A stretch of DNA of 64,000 nucleotides. Origin: Escherichia marmotae (GTDB lineage: Bacteria; Pseudomonadota; Gammaproteobacteria; Enterobacterales; Enterobacteriaceae). The stretch spans positions 2,542,001-2,606,000 of the forward strand of contig NZ_CP025979.1 of NCBI RefSeq assembly GCF_002900365.1, in the 5' to 3' direction. Under the pieces are notes generated by a model, which ran no database searches, was not told the origin of the DNA, and worked only from the letters and a program-made list of their open reading frames with translations. Of this stretch, positions 16,742 to 26,435 are shown in pieces; the first letter of the stretch is position 1; the number at the start of each line of letters is the position of its first letter. The position numbers were made by a program, and so were the translations under genes.

Positions 16742-17205
16742 TCGAATTTCTCTTAGCACTAGTGCAGGATATGATCCTCGCGGCAATTCCTGCAGTCGGC
16801 TTTGCGATGGTATTCAATGTGCCGGTTCGGGCGTTACGCTGGTGTGCACTGCTTGGCGCGATTGGTCATGGCTCTCGAATGATCTTAATGAATACCGGGC
16901 TGAATATTGAATGGTCAACCTTTATGGCATCCATGCTGGTCGGCACCATTGGTATTCAATGGTCACGCTGGTATCTGGCGCATCCGAAAGTCTTTACCGT
17001 GGCAGCCGTTATCCCTATGTTTCCCGGTATCTCTGCTTATACAGCAATGATTTCAGCCGTAAAAATCAGCCAGTTAGGTTACAGCGAGCCGTTGATGATT
17101 ACCCTGTTAACCAACTTTCTTACGGCATCATCAATTGTTGGCGCGTTATCCATCGGCCTTTCCATTCCTGGATTATGGTTGTACCGCAAGCGCCCTCGCG
17201 TATAA
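16732..17205 (+). CDS. yjjB: YjjB, succinate exporter subunit
   Basis: 157-residue integral membrane protein with four or five membrane segments (DUF3815/ThrE C-terminal half), partner of YjjP. The split YjjP/YjjB arrangement corresponds to the two halves of single-chain ThrE exporters. The start at MGVIEFLL overlaps yjjP by 10 bp; an upstream in-frame GTG-type start is less likely. Followed by a hairpin before dnaT. Confidence 0.92.
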   Translation: MGVIEFLLALVQDMILAAIPAVGFAMVFNVPVRALRWCALLGAIGHGSRMILMNTGLNIEWSTFMASMLVGTIGIQWSRWYLAHPKVFTVAAVIPMFPGISAYTAMISAVKISQLGYSEPLMITLLTNFLTASSIVGALSIGLSIPGLWLYRKRPRV

Positions 17206-17222
17206 AATTGCCTCGCTTAAAG

Positions 17223-17258
17223 CACACGGATGAGAGACAGCCTCCTTTCATCCGTGTG
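17223..17258 (+). terminator. Hairpin between yjjB and dnaT
   Basis: CACACGGATGA and TCATCCGTGTG form an 11-bp perfect stem with a 14-nt loop just after the yjjB stop. No long T tract follows, so it may be a leaky terminator or mRNA-stabilising structure. Confidence 0.6.
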
Positions 17259-17311
17259 TTACTATAAAAGTAATCTCCCTTCTCGTTCATCGTTCCATAT
17301 TGAGAAACAGT

Positions 17312-17851
17312 ATGTCTTCCAGAGTTTTGACCCCGGACGTCGTTGGTATTGACGCCCTGGTACACGATCACCAGACCGTTCTGGCAAAAGCTGAAGGCGG
17401 TATGGTTGCCGTATTTGCTAACAACGCTCCGGCGTTTTATGCCGTCACGCCCTCACGTCTTGCTGAACTGCTGGCGCTGGAAGAAAAGCTGACACGTCCA
17501 GGAAGCGATGTCGCTCTGGACGATCAACTCTATCAGGAACCGCAAACTCCCCCCGTTGCCGTACCGATGGGAAAATTCGCCATGTACCCGGACTGGCGGC
17601 CAGATGCTGATTTTACTCGCCTGGCCGCATTATGGGGCGTGGCGCTAAGAGAACCCGCCACCGCCGAAGAACTGGCCTCATTCATTGCCTACTGGCAGGC
17701 GGAAGGCAAAGTCTTTCATCATGTGCAATGGCAACAAAAACTGGCGCGCAGTCTGCAAATTGGTCGTGCCAGCAATGGCGGACTGCCGAAACGAGATGTG
17801 AACACAGTCAGCGAACCTGACAGCCAAATTCCACCGGGATTCAGAGGGTAA
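17312..17851 (+). CDS. dnaT: Primosomal protein DnaT
   Basis: 179 residues from MSSRVLTPDV, the K-12 length. Component of the PriA-PriB-DnaT primosome that restarts stalled replication forks and helps load DnaB together with DnaC. Only 2 bp separate its stop from the dnaC start, so the two are cotranslated. Confidence 0.96.
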   Translation: MSSRVLTPDVVGIDALVHDHQTVLAKAEGGMVAVFANNAPAFYAVTPSRLAELLALEEKLTRPGSDVALDDQLYQEPQTPPVAVPMGKFAMYPDWRPDADFTRLAALWGVALREPATAEELASFIAYWQAEGKVFHHVQWQQKLARSLQIGRASNGGLPKRDVNTVSEPDSQIPPGFRG

Positions 17852-17853
17852 CG

Positions 17854-18591
17854 ATGAAAAACGTTGGCGACCTGATGCAACGTCTGCAAAAAATGATGCC
17901 TGCCCATATCAAACCCGCCTTCAAAACGGGTGAAGAGCTTCTGGCGTGGCAGAAAGAACAAGGAGCGCTCCGCGCCGCCGCTCTGGAGCGCGAGAACCGG
18001 GCAATGAAAATGCAGCGCACCTTTAACCGCTCCGGCATTCGTCCGCTGCATCAGAACTGCTCCTTTGAGAACTATCGTGTTGAATGCGAAGGGCAGATGA
18101 ATGCGTTGAGCAAAGCGCGCCAGTATGTCGACGAGTTCGACGGCAACATCGCCAGCTTTATCTTTTCTGGCAAGCCTGGAACCGGTAAAAACCACCTGGC
18201 GGCAGCGATCTGCAACGAACTACTGCTACGCGGCAAATCGGTATTGATTATTACTGTTGCCGATATTATGTCAGCGATGAAAGATACTTTCAGAAATAGC
18301 GGCACCAGCGAAGAGCAACTGCTCAACGATCTGAGCAACGTTGATCTGCTGGTGATCGACGAGATCGGTGTACAGACCGAATCGAAATACGAAAAAGTGA
18401 TCATCAACCAGATCGTCGATCGTCGTTCTTCTTCCAAACGCCCGACCGGGATGCTGACCAACAGCAATATGGAGGAGATGACGAAATTGCTGGGCGAACG
18501 CGTTATGGATCGTATGCGCCTGGGCAACAGCCTGTGGGTGATCTTCAACTGGGACAGTTATCGTAGTCGGGTAACGGGTAAAGAGTATTAA
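17854..18591 (+). CDS. dnaC: DnaB helicase loader DnaC
   Basis: 245-residue AAA+ ATPase that escorts DnaB helicase onto origin and restart DNA. Walker A is GKPGTGKNH (residues 107-115 approximately), Walker B is LLVIDEIG, and an arginine-finger region is DRMRLG. N-terminal residues contact DnaB. Downstream of dnaT with a 2-bp gap. Confidence 0.97.
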   Translation: MKNVGDLMQRLQKMMPAHIKPAFKTGEELLAWQKEQGALRAAALERENRAMKMQRTFNRSGIRPLHQNCSFENYRVECEGQMNALSKARQYVDEFDGNIASFIFSGKPGTGKNHLAAAICNELLLRGKSVLIITVADIMSAMKDTFRNSGTSEEQLLNDLSNVDLLVIDEIGVQTESKYEKVIINQIVDRRSSSKRPTGMLTNSNMEEMTKLLGERVMDRMRLGNSLWVIFNWDSYRSRVTGKEY

Positions 18592-18639
18592 TCCCCATTT
18601 CCGGCGTTATACTGCGACAAAATTCCATTATGAGTAATG

Positions 18640-19134
18640 ATGATGAAAACTGTTAAACACCTTCTGTGCTGTGCAATTGTCACCACCGCATTCATTTCCG
18701 CCGGGACACATGCCGCTTCCTGGAAAGATGCGCTTTCCAGCGCCGCCAGCGAGTTAAGCAACCAGAGCAGCACCACACAGGAAGGTGGTTGGTCGCTCTC
18801 TTCATTAACGAGTCTGCTTAGCAGTGGCAACCAGGCGTTAAGCGCAGACAATATGAACAATGCCGCAGGTATTCTGCAATATTGCGCGAAACAAAAGCTG
18901 GCTTCAGTGACCGACGCGGAAAACATCAAAAATCAGGTACTGGAGAAGCTGGGCCTGAACAGCGAAGAACAGAAAGAAGACACCAACTATCTGGATGGCA
19001 TTCAGGGTTTGCTGAAAACCAAAGATGGTCAGCAGCTTAATCTGGATAACATCGGCACCACTCCGCTGGCGGAGAAAGTGAAAACCAAAGCCTGCGATCT
19101 GGTATTAAAGCAAGGCCTGAACTTTATCTCCTGA
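18640..19134 (+). CDS. yjjA: YjjA, predicted exported protein (DUF2501)
   Basis: 164 residues with an N-terminal signal peptide (cleavage near THA|ASW) and a mostly helical Ser/Gln/Asn-rich mature part containing two cysteines. Three consecutive ATG codons (18637-18645) make the exact start uncertain; the second gives the K-12 length. Function unknown. Monocistronic between dnaC and opgB. Confidence 0.88.
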   Translation: MMKTVKHLLCCAIVTTAFISAGTHAASWKDALSSAASELSNQSSTTQEGGWSLSSLTSLLSSGNQALSADNMNNAAGILQYCAKQKLASVTDAENIKNQVLEKLGLNSEEQKEDTNYLDGIQGLLKTKDGQQLNLDNIGTTPLAEKVKTKACDLVLKQGLNFIS

Positions 19135-19393
19135 TCTGTTCTGTATAATGCCGCGTTTTAACTGTTAATCGGCTGGCGCGGCTCTCCCCTTCTCTTTTTC
19201 CCGCTTCTCACGCTTTCATCCCCCGCTATGCGGGACGCAGCCTTGAATAAAAAAGCCTGTTTATAAACTAATTCCTAACAACATCGCATTTTTTTGACAC
19301 TAGAATTGCAGCAATATGGCAGCGCCATTACATTGTGTTTCTCAAAAAATCTTAAACATCGGCTACACGGCCTGGTTTAGTGAGGATCGCCCG

Positions 19394-21685
19394 TTGTCAG
19401 AACTACTCTCTTTCGCCCTGTTTCTCGCCTCTGTGCTGATCTACGCATGGAAAGCGGGACGTAACACCTGGTGGTTTGCAGCCACGTTAACGGTGCTGGG
19501 GCTATTTGTCGTTTTAAATATTACCCTGTTTGCCAGCGACTATTTTACTGGCGATGGTATTAACGACGCGGTGCTCTATACCTTAACCAACAGCCTGACC
19601 GGTGCAGGCGTCAGCAAATATATCCTGCCAGGCATCGGCATTGTGCTGGCACTGACGGCGGTGTTCGGCGCGCTGGGATGGATCCTTCGCCGCCGCCGAC
19701 ATCATCCTCACCATTTTGGTTACAGCCTTTTGGCACTCTTGCTGGCGCTGGGTTCAGTGGATGCCAGCCCGGCATTTCGTCAGATAACGGAACTGGTGAA
19801 ATCCCAATCGCGCGACGGCGATCCGGACTTTGCGGCTTATTATAAAGAGCCGTCAAAAACCATCCCCTCCCCCAAACTCAACCTGGTTTATATCTACGGA
19901 GAAAGCCTCGAACGAACTTATTTTGACAACGACGCTTTCCCGGATCTCACGCCAGAACTGGGGGCGCTAAAAAATGAAGGGCTGGATTTCAGCCATACGC
20001 AGCAACTGCCGGGAACCGATTACACAATTGCTGGCATGGTAGCCTCCCAGTGTGGCATTCCGCTGTTTGCCCCGTTTGAAGGCAACGCCTCTGCATCCGT
20101 TTCCAGCTTCTTCCCACAGAACATCTGTCTGGGCGATATCCTGAAAAATTCCGGTTATCAGAACTATTTCGTGCAGGGAGCCAACCTGCGTTTTGCGGGT
20201 AAAGATGTGTTCCTGAAATCACACGGCTTCGACCATTTGTACGGTTCGGAAGAACTGAAAAGCGTGGTGGCAGACCCGCATTATCGCAACGACTGGGGAT
20301 TCTACGACGATACGGTGCTGGACGAAGCATGGAAAAAATTTGAAGAACTGTCTCGCTCCGGCCAACGGTTTTCGCTGTTTACTCTGACGGTCGATACCCA
20401 TCACCCGGATGGTTTTATCTCACGTACCTGTAACCGCAAAAAATATGATTTTGACGGAAAACCGAACCAGTCATTCAGCGCGGTAAGTTGCAGCCAGGAG
20501 AACATCGCGGCGTTTATCAACAAAATCAAAGCCTCTCCGTGGTTTAAAGATACCGTTATAGTGGTCTCTTCCGACCATCTGGCGATGAACAACACCGCGT
20601 GGAAATACCTGAACAAACAGGATCGCAACAACCTGTTTTTTGTCATCCGTGGCGACAAACCGCAGCAAGAGACTCTGGCAGTGAAGCGTAACACGATGGA
20701 TAACGGCGCTACCGTGCTGGATATTCTCGGAGGCGATAACTTCCTCGGTCTCGGACGCAGCAGCCTGTCTGGTCAGTCAATATCAGAAGTGTTCCTCAAC
20801 ATTAAAGAGAAAGTGCTGGCGTGGAAGCCGGATATCATCCGCTTGTGGAAATTCCCTACCGAGATGAAAACGTTCACCATTGATCAGAACAAAAACATGA
20901 TCGCATTCTCAGGAAGCCACTTCCGCCTGCCACTGCTGTTACGCGTGTCAGATAAACGCGTGGAGCCTCTGCCAGAAAGTGAATACTCCGCACCTCTGCG
21001 TTTCCAGTTAGCTGATTTCGCCCCACGAGACAATTTCGTCTGGGTTGACCGCTGTTACAAGATGGCGCAACTGTGGGCACCGGAACTGGCGCTCTCTACC
21101 GACTGGTGCGTCTCACAAGGTCAACTTGGCGGACAACAAATTGTGCAGCATGTTGATAAGCCTGAATGGAAAGGCAAAACAGCGTTTAAAGACACGGTCA
21201 TCGACATGAAACGCTACAAAGAGAATGTTGATACGCTGAAAATTGTCGATAACGATATTCGCTACAAAGCAGACAGTTTCATCTTTAACGTCGCTGGTGC
21301 GCCGGAAGAGGTGAAACAGTTCAGTGGAATTTCCCGCCCGGAATCCTGGGGACGCTGGTCAAACGCGCAGTTAGGCGATGAAGTGAAAATCGAGTACAAA
21401 CATCCGCTGCCGAAGAAATTTGACCTGGTGATCACCGCCAAAGCCTATGGTAATAACGCCGGCCGCCCCATTCCGGTACGCGTAGGCAATGAAGAACAAA
21501 CCATCGTGCTGGGTAATGAAGTGACCACCAATACGCTGCATTTCGATAACCCAACCGATGCCGATACGCTGGTGATTGTTCCACCGGAACCTGTCGCAAC
21601 CAACGAAGGGAACATTCTCGGCCACTCGCCGCGTAAGCTCGGCATTGGTATGGTGGAAATCAAAGTGGTTGAGCGTGAAGGGTAA
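19394..21685 (+). CDS. opgB: Phosphoglycerol transferase I (OpgB/MdoB)
   Basis: 763 residues from a TTG start (LSELLSF), the K-12 start, preceded by GAGG; an in-frame ATG 26 codons upstream is less likely. Four N-terminal membrane segments lead to a large periplasmic sulfatase-like domain with the nucleophile threonine in ESLERTYFD and metal ligands in SSDHLA and VDTHHPD. Transfers phosphoglycerol from phosphatidylglycerol to osmoregulated periplasmic glucans. Followed by a REP element. Confidence 0.95.
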   Translation: MSELLSFALFLASVLIYAWKAGRNTWWFAATLTVLGLFVVLNITLFASDYFTGDGINDAVLYTLTNSLTGAGVSKYILPGIGIVLALTAVFGALGWILRRRRHHPHHFGYSLLALLLALGSVDASPAFRQITELVKSQSRDGDPDFAAYYKEPSKTIPSPKLNLVYIYGESLERTYFDNDAFPDLTPELGALKNEGLDFSHTQQLPGTDYTIAGMVASQCGIPLFAPFEGNASASVSSFFPQNICLGDILKNSGYQNYFVQGANLRFAGKDVFLKSHGFDHLYGSEELKSVVADPHYRNDWGFYDDTVLDEAWKKFEELSRSGQRFSLFTLTVDTHHPDGFISRTCNRKKYDFDGKPNQSFSAVSCSQENIAAFINKIKASPWFKDTVIVVSSDHLAMNNTAWKYLNKQDRNNLFFVIRGDKPQQETLAVKRNTMDNGATVLDILGGDNFLGLGRSSLSGQSISEVFLNIKEKVLAWKPDIIRLWKFPTEMKTFTIDQNKNMIAFSGSHFRLPLLLRVSDKRVEPLPESEYSAPLRFQLADFAPRDNFVWVDRCYKMAQLWAPELALSTDWCVSQGQLGGQQIVQHVDKPEWKGKTAFKDTVIDMKRYKENVDTLKIVDNDIRYKADSFIFNVAGAPEEVKQFSGISRPESWGRWSNAQLGDEVKIEYKHPLPKKFDLVITAKAYGNNAGRPIPVRVGNEEQTIVLGNEVTTNTLHFDNPTDADTLVIVPPEPVATNEGNILGHSPRKLGIGMVEIKVVEREG

Positions 21686-21699
21686 TAATATTGCCTGGT

Positions 21700-21790
21700 T
21701 GTAGTTCGGATAAGACGCGCAAGCGTCGCATCAGGCATCGGCACACAACTGCCGGATGCGCCGTTAACGCCTTATCCGTCCTGCGGTATA
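21700..21790. repeat. REP/BIME between opgB and lgoD
   Basis: Inverted REP units (GGATAAGACGCGCAAGCGTC and GCCGGATGCGCCGTTAACGC cores) between two convergent genes. Confidence 0.8.
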
Positions 21791-21803
21791 ATATTGAAAC
21801 GTA

Positions 21804-21836
21804 AAAAAACAGCGCCCAACACGTCCCCGAGCGCTG
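21804..21836 (-). terminator. Terminator of lgoD
   Basis: On the minus strand CAGCGC and GCGCTG pair across a 15-nt loop and are followed directly by seven T, a standard intrinsic terminator 28 bp after the lgoD stop. Confidence 0.75.
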
Positions 21837-21863
21837 CATGGCAACTTTACCAATATCCGATTA

Positions 21864-22886
21864 TCAGAAAGTAATAACGCCCTTAATCAACTCAGGGTTG
21901 TTAATCACATCGCGCTCATAGATTTCCGCCAGCGTGGCGAACGGATAGCGATGGGTTAACATCATGTCAGCCGTGATTTTCCCTTCCGCCATCAATCTCC
22001 CGACTTTCGCGAAATCTTCCGGCGTGGCGTTGCGGCTACCCATCATTGTGGTTTCTTTTTTATGGAACTCCGGGTCAGAGAATTGCAACTCGCCTTTAAA
22101 CAGGACGACAAATACCACCGTGCCGCCGTGGCGAATCAGATTAACTGTGTTATTCATCGCATGTTGATTACCCGTCGCGTCGATCACTTTCTGCGCCAAA
22201 GAACCACCAAATTGCGCCCGCAACTGGTCATCAAAATCCTCTGCTGAAGGATCCAGCACCGGTAGTTCCAGACGCGTTGCTACATGCTCACGGCGAGTCG
22301 GACTGGTATCTGCCACTACCACCTGTGCACCATCAGCTTTAGCGATTGCCGCCGCGCCCAGACCGATTGGCCCCGCACCGACCACCAGCACCTGCTCGCC
22401 GGGCGCAACTGCCGCACGACGTACCGCATGAGCGCTAATGGCGAAAGGTTCAATCAACGCAGCCGCCTGCGGGTCAATGCCGTCTGCGGGTAGCAAATTA
22501 GCCGCAGGCACTGCCAGATACTCACTAAAACCACCATCCTGATGCACACCAATGACTGAAATTCTTTCACAGCAGTTGGTGCGACCACTTTTACACGCAG
22601 GACACTGCTGACAAGAGATATACGGAATTACTGCAACTTGCTGCCCAATATTAAAATTGTGAATATTTTTCCCTGCATCAATAATCTCCCCACATATTTC
22701 ATGACCTAAAACACGTGGGTAGCTAAAAAATGGCTGATTACCCGCCCAGGCATGAATATCTGTACCACAAATTCCGACAGTTTTAATTTTAATTAATGCT
22801 TCATCGTCGCCTGCCACCGGCCTTTCCCGGATTTTCCAGACTAAACTCTTTATTTTCTGACAAATTAAGACTTTCATTGTAGACAT
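21864..22886 (-). CDS. lgoD: LgoD, L-galactonate 5-dehydrogenase
   Basis: 340-residue zinc-dependent medium-chain dehydrogenase that oxidises L-galactonate to D-tagaturonate, feeding the hexuronate pathway (uxaB and downstream). Catalytic zinc region CGTDIHAW and GHEICGEI, structural zinc cysteines CQQCPACKSGRTNCC, NAD-binding VVGAGPIGLG. The N-terminal third is visibly less like K-12 than the rest. Near residue 258 the run FVVLFKG has Val where I recall Gly in K-12. Divergent from lgoR. Confidence 0.92.
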   Translation of the reverse strand: MSTMKVLICQKIKSLVWKIRERPVAGDDEALIKIKTVGICGTDIHAWAGNQPFFSYPRVLGHEICGEIIDAGKNIHNFNIGQQVAVIPYISCQQCPACKSGRTNCCERISVIGVHQDGGFSEYLAVPAANLLPADGIDPQAAALIEPFAISAHAVRRAAVAPGEQVLVVGAGPIGLGAAAIAKADGAQVVVADTSPTRREHVATRLELPVLDPSAEDFDDQLRAQFGGSLAQKVIDATGNQHAMNNTVNLIRHGGTVVFVVLFKGELQFSDPEFHKKETTMMGSRNATPEDFAKVGRLMAEGKITADMMLTHRYPFATLAEIYERDVINNPELIKGVITF

Positions 22887-22961
22887 GATTCACTGCTCCT
22901 TTTATTTTATTACTCCCAGATATCGTCGAATTTATAAGAGCGACTGAATTTGCCCATGAAA

Positions 22962-22981
22962 TATGCGGATGATCACGCATA
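22962..22981. promoter_or_regulatory. Inverted repeat in the lgoD-lgoR intergenic region
   Basis: TATGCG, an 8-bp centre and CGCATA form a perfect 6-bp dyad in the 138-bp divergent control region. A candidate operator for the GntR-type regulator LgoR; no experimental consensus is known to me. Confidence 0.4.
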
Positions 22982-22988
22982 AAAATGT

Positions 22989-23006
22989 TTTAAATCGGTT
23001 TTTAAT
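22989..23006. promoter_or_regulatory. Motif shared with the TRAP operon promoter (lgoR copy)
   Basis: TTTAAATCGGTTTTTAAT, 19 bp before the lgoR start. Its reverse complement matches 26262-26279 upstream of the TRAP operon at 17 of 18 positions. Possible LgoR site (inference). Confidence 0.4.
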
Positions 23007-23024
23007 GCCGTACTGGAGGGAACA

Positions 23025-23930
23025 ATGAGTCGTTCACAGAATTTACGTCATAACGTCATAAACCAGATGATTGAAGATATGGCGCGGGGAAATATTCCAT
23101 CCCCACTCCCTTCACAAAGTGGGCTGGCAGAAATGTATAACATTAGCCGCACCACGGTACGCCACATACTCCAGCATTTAAGCGCATGCGGCGTGCTCAC
23201 CCAGGTGGGAAAGGATTATGTTGTCGCCCGCAAACCCGAACAGAACGATGGTTTCGATTGCATCACAGTCTCGCTGACAGAGCAAAACTACATTTTCGAG
23301 CAGGCATTTTTCACCATGATTAACCAGCGTCAGCTACGCGCCGGAGAGAGTTTTTCCGAGCTGCAACTGGCGCGGACGGCAGGCGTCAGCCCGGTCGTAG
23401 TACGAGAATACCTTTTAAAATTTGGCCGCTATGGTCTGATTCAGAGCGAAAAACGCGGGCAGTGGAGCATGAAGCAGTTCGATCAGTCTTATGCCGAACA
23501 ACTGTTTGAACTGCGGGAGATGCTGGAAACACACGCGTTACAGCACTTTCTGAATTTGCCAGATGATGATTCACGCTGGTTACAGGCAAAAACACTGCTC
23601 GAACGCCACCGGACACTGCGTGACAGCATTGGCAGTAATTTTCGTATGTTTTCGCAGTTAGACCGCGATTTTCATGCCATGCTGCTATCTGCTGCTGACA
23701 ACATCTTTTTTAATCAAACACTTGAAATTATATCGGTGATTTTTCACTGTCATTATCAGTGGGATGAAAGCGATCTGAAACAACGTAATATTATTGCCAT
23801 TGATGAGCATATGACGATTCTTAGCGCGCTAATTTGCCGCAGTGATTTAGATGCCGTACTCGCGCTGCGTAATCATCTCGATACCGCCAGGCAATCGATG
23901 ATTCGCTCAGTCAAACAGCATCATCGTTAA
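23025..23930 (+). CDS. lgoR: LgoR, GntR-family regulator of L-galactonate use
   Basis: 301 residues. N-terminal winged helix (YNISRTTVRHILQHLSACGVL), a second winged-helix-like stretch around residue 115 (AGVSPVVVREYLLKFG), and a C-terminal FadR-type all-helical effector domain. Homologous to K-12 LgoR (YjjM), which activates lgo genes on L-galactonate, but clearly diverged, especially after residue 60. In K-12 the next gene is the MFS transporter lgoT; here it is absent. Confidence 0.9.
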   Translation: MSRSQNLRHNVINQMIEDMARGNIPSPLPSQSGLAEMYNISRTTVRHILQHLSACGVLTQVGKDYVVARKPEQNDGFDCITVSLTEQNYIFEQAFFTMINQRQLRAGESFSELQLARTAGVSPVVVREYLLKFGRYGLIQSEKRGQWSMKQFDQSYAEQLFELREMLETHALQHFLNLPDDDSRWLQAKTLLERHRTLRDSIGSNFRMFSQLDRDFHAMLLSAADNIFFNQTLEIISVIFHCHYQWDESDLKQRNIIAIDEHMTILSALICRSDLDAVLALRNHLDTARQSMIRSVKQHHR

Positions 23931-24002
23931 ATTAAGTACAGATTAAAAACTACTATTCCGAGTTTATATCACGGCATAAAAATCAAGCCAATAATAAACG
24001 AT

Positions 24003-24023
24003 GCTGAGTTAACAACACTCAGC
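24003..24023. terminator. Hairpin between convergent lgoR and the antiporter gene
   Basis: GCTGAGT and ACTCAGC with a 7-nt loop, placed between the two convergent stop codons; T/A-rich flanks on both sides suit a bidirectional terminator. Confidence 0.6.
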
Positions 24024-24052
24024 CATCATTTATTGATTAAACAACAATAAAA

Positions 24053-25705
24053 TTATTGGCTGTCCATAATTAATGCTTCCAGTACATCTAATTCACTGAC
24101 AATTTTAGCCAGTGTTTCATCACACACTTCTTGCCTTGCTCGCATTTGATAAATAGCTGCACGTTTGGCATTCAGCGCCGCCAGATTAAATGTTCTTTCC
24201 AGTTTTGTCCGTTGCATATGCAACGAATTATCGTTTGCCGACATATCATCATCATTACGCCGCATATAATCGATAATTCTGGCCCCGGTTTCCATAATTA
24301 ATTCATTATCGAGGTTTTCCGTGCTGGCACCAAGCAAACGTTGCTGAGTTTTTTGCACGCTCAGGATAGCCATTTTAGACATAAACAAATCGGCGGCGAT
24401 CTCTTCTTTCTGCCGGTTATCGCTAAACAGGCTAACATTTTTCCCCAATAACAGCGGCAGAATGATAATGCCGCACAGCAACGAAAAGAGGATCACCCCG
24501 GTAGCGAGAAACACCAGCAAATAGCGCCCAGGGAACGGTTCACCATCAGGCAGTAATAACGGTATAGAAAGCACCCCCGCAAGAGTTATAGCCCCACGAA
24601 CGCCAGCAAAAGTCGCTAACAACAAGTGGCGTGTTTTGTATCCGGCAAACAGCATTGGATGATTACTTTTCCGCCTGCGGCTGTACAGACGCATCAACCA
24701 TAGCCAACCAAAGCGCATAACCATCAATGCAAGGTAGATCCACACAATATCCAGCACCAGCGACCAGGTTTGCACTAATGGATCGTGTTGTGCGCGGGTC
24801 AGTGATTCCGAAATGATGGCCGGAAGCTGCAAGCCCAGAATCAAAAATACCATGCCGTTGAAGACATATTCCAGCATTGACCAGGAGCTTTTCGCCTTAA
24901 TTCTCAGTCGTATAGGCGCATGATGCACGACGCCAATACGGCTGGTCGTTAGCCCTGCGGCAACAGCGGCGAGGATGCCGGATAAACCAAAATGCTCCGC
25001 CACCAGATAAACAATAAACGGCAGCAGCAACATCAACACGATCTGGATTGAAGGCTCATCGTGAGCGTAACGGCTGATCAACAACAGTCCTTTACCATAT
25101 AACCAGGTAACGGCGATCCCAACGGCAATACCGCCCACTGCCACGACAAAAAAGGCGATAGTCGCACCATACACGCTAAATTCCATCGTCCCCATAGTCA
25201 CTGCGACAGCAAACTTCAACGCCACCAAACCGGAGGCATCATTCATTAATGCTTCGCCTTCAAGCACTTCCTGAATGCTTTTGTTGATTCGTCCTTTACC
25301 GACGATCCCCAACAATGCGACAGCATCCGTTGGCGACAACACCGCAGCCAATGCAAACGCCGCAATAAGCGGAACATTCGGTAACAGTAAATGAATAACG
25401 TAGCCGACGGCAAAAATAGTGATTAAGACCAGGATCAGCGCCAGACCTACGATTTCCCGACTGTGTTTGATCAACTCTTTAGGTTGTATTTTTGAACTTT
25501 CAGCAAACAACAACGGTGGAATAAACAATAACAGGAAAAGTTCAGGATTAAATTCCACATGTAAACCAAAAATGGGCTGAGCCAGTAATGCACCGGCAGC
25601 AATCTGGATTAAAGGAAGTGGAATCTGGATGGGAGACAGACGTGTCAGCACACTGGTTAATGAAACAACCAGAGTAAGAATTAAAATCGTTAAAAGTATT
25701 TCCAT
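24053..25705 (-). CDS. CPA1-family Na+/H+ antiporter
   Basis: 550 residues from the ATG at 25705 (MEILLTIL), which has a GGAG site 7 bp upstream; an alternative start lies 7 codons further out. About 12 membrane segments, then a cytoplasmic tail of roughly 130 residues with charged, helical sequence. Antiporter motifs are present: SPTDAVA, the ion-binding GEALMNDASGLV and FAGVRGAITLAGVL. It resembles YjcE/NhaP-type exchangers. Not present at this position in K-12 as I recall. Placed back to back with the TRAP operon across an AT-rich 730-bp gap; it might supply the Na+ gradient TRAP transporters use (inference). Confidence 0.88.
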   Translation of the reverse strand: MEILLTILILTLVVSLTSVLTRLSPIQIPLPLIQIAAGALLAQPIFGLHVEFNPELFLLLFIPPLLFAESSKIQPKELIKHSREIVGLALILVLITIFAVGYVIHLLLPNVPLIAAFALAAVLSPTDAVALLGIVGKGRINKSIQEVLEGEALMNDASGLVALKFAVAVTMGTMEFSVYGATIAFFVVAVGGIAVGIAVTWLYGKGLLLISRYAHDEPSIQIVLMLLLPFIVYLVAEHFGLSGILAAVAAGLTTSRIGVVHHAPIRLRIKAKSSWSMLEYVFNGMVFLILGLQLPAIISESLTRAQHDPLVQTWSLVLDIVWIYLALMVMRFGWLWLMRLYSRRRKSNHPMLFAGYKTRHLLLATFAGVRGAITLAGVLSIPLLLPDGEPFPGRYLLVFLATGVILFSLLCGIIILPLLLGKNVSLFSDNRQKEEIAADLFMSKMAILSVQKTQQRLLGASTENLDNELIMETGARIIDYMRRNDDDMSANDNSLHMQRTKLERTFNLAALNAKRAAIYQMRARQEVCDETLAKIVSELDVLEALIMDSQ

Positions 25706-25726
25706 ATAATTACTCCGCATCCTCAT

Positions 25727-26435
25727 ACATAAATAATGGATATAACTAACCTAACTTCATAAGAATAACATCCAATCTATTACTTACAATTAATCGTTAA
25801 TCGCAACATTTACTCACGAGAGTATATTAAGAAATGCAACTTATTATTTTTCTTTTGCTTATTCATAGTGTGAATGGTTATGATCTACCCTCCTCATGCA
25901 TACGCAACAGAAAAACTTTTTTACTCAAACATTTCAACCAGATATGAATAACCTCTCATTTTTAATACCCGGCGATAACATAACTGACAAAAATGAATCA
26001 ATTCAGCATTTAACAAATTTAAATGATATCGCTATACACCGTCAACCGAAAATTTATTCGGTTTATATTATCAATTTAAATAATTATCAGTAGATTATAA
26101 AATAAAAACAATCACTCCTTATGTGAAATAGCCTGTCGCCGCCTTATAAAATCGCAACAAATACGCTAACTACACGCATACTAAAAAAATGCTTATCTAT
26201 CTGAAAACAGACCATTACTCATCAGACATTGCATAACTTAAGGATATACAATAAAAATCATATTAAAAACCGATTAAAAGCAGCAAAGTCATACCAGGAG
26301 CACGAATTCACGAAACATTTGCAGCAGTCAGTCTATTCGCTGATTATTTTCGCACAGACGACAACTTTTTCATGATGTTTCTCTCCAGATAGTAATGTTG
26401 GAGTTATTTATTCTATAACATGGAGTACGTGGAAG
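25727..26435. promoter_or_regulatory. AT-rich divergent control region, antiporter / TRAP operon
   Basis: About 700 bp, strongly AT-rich, between divergently transcribed genes. Contains ATTAAAAACCGATTAAAA at 26262-26279, nearly identical (inverted) to the motif next to lgoR. A 65-codon frame at 25896-26093 exists but has no convincing ribosome site or similarity. The low GC compared with its neighbours is consistent with horizontal acquisition and H-NS binding. Confidence 0.55.

Noticed and set aside
25896..26093. 65-codon frame in the AT-rich region before the TRAP operon
   Set aside because: No convincing ribosome site, Asn/Ile-rich composition as expected from AT-rich DNA, no similarity recognised.
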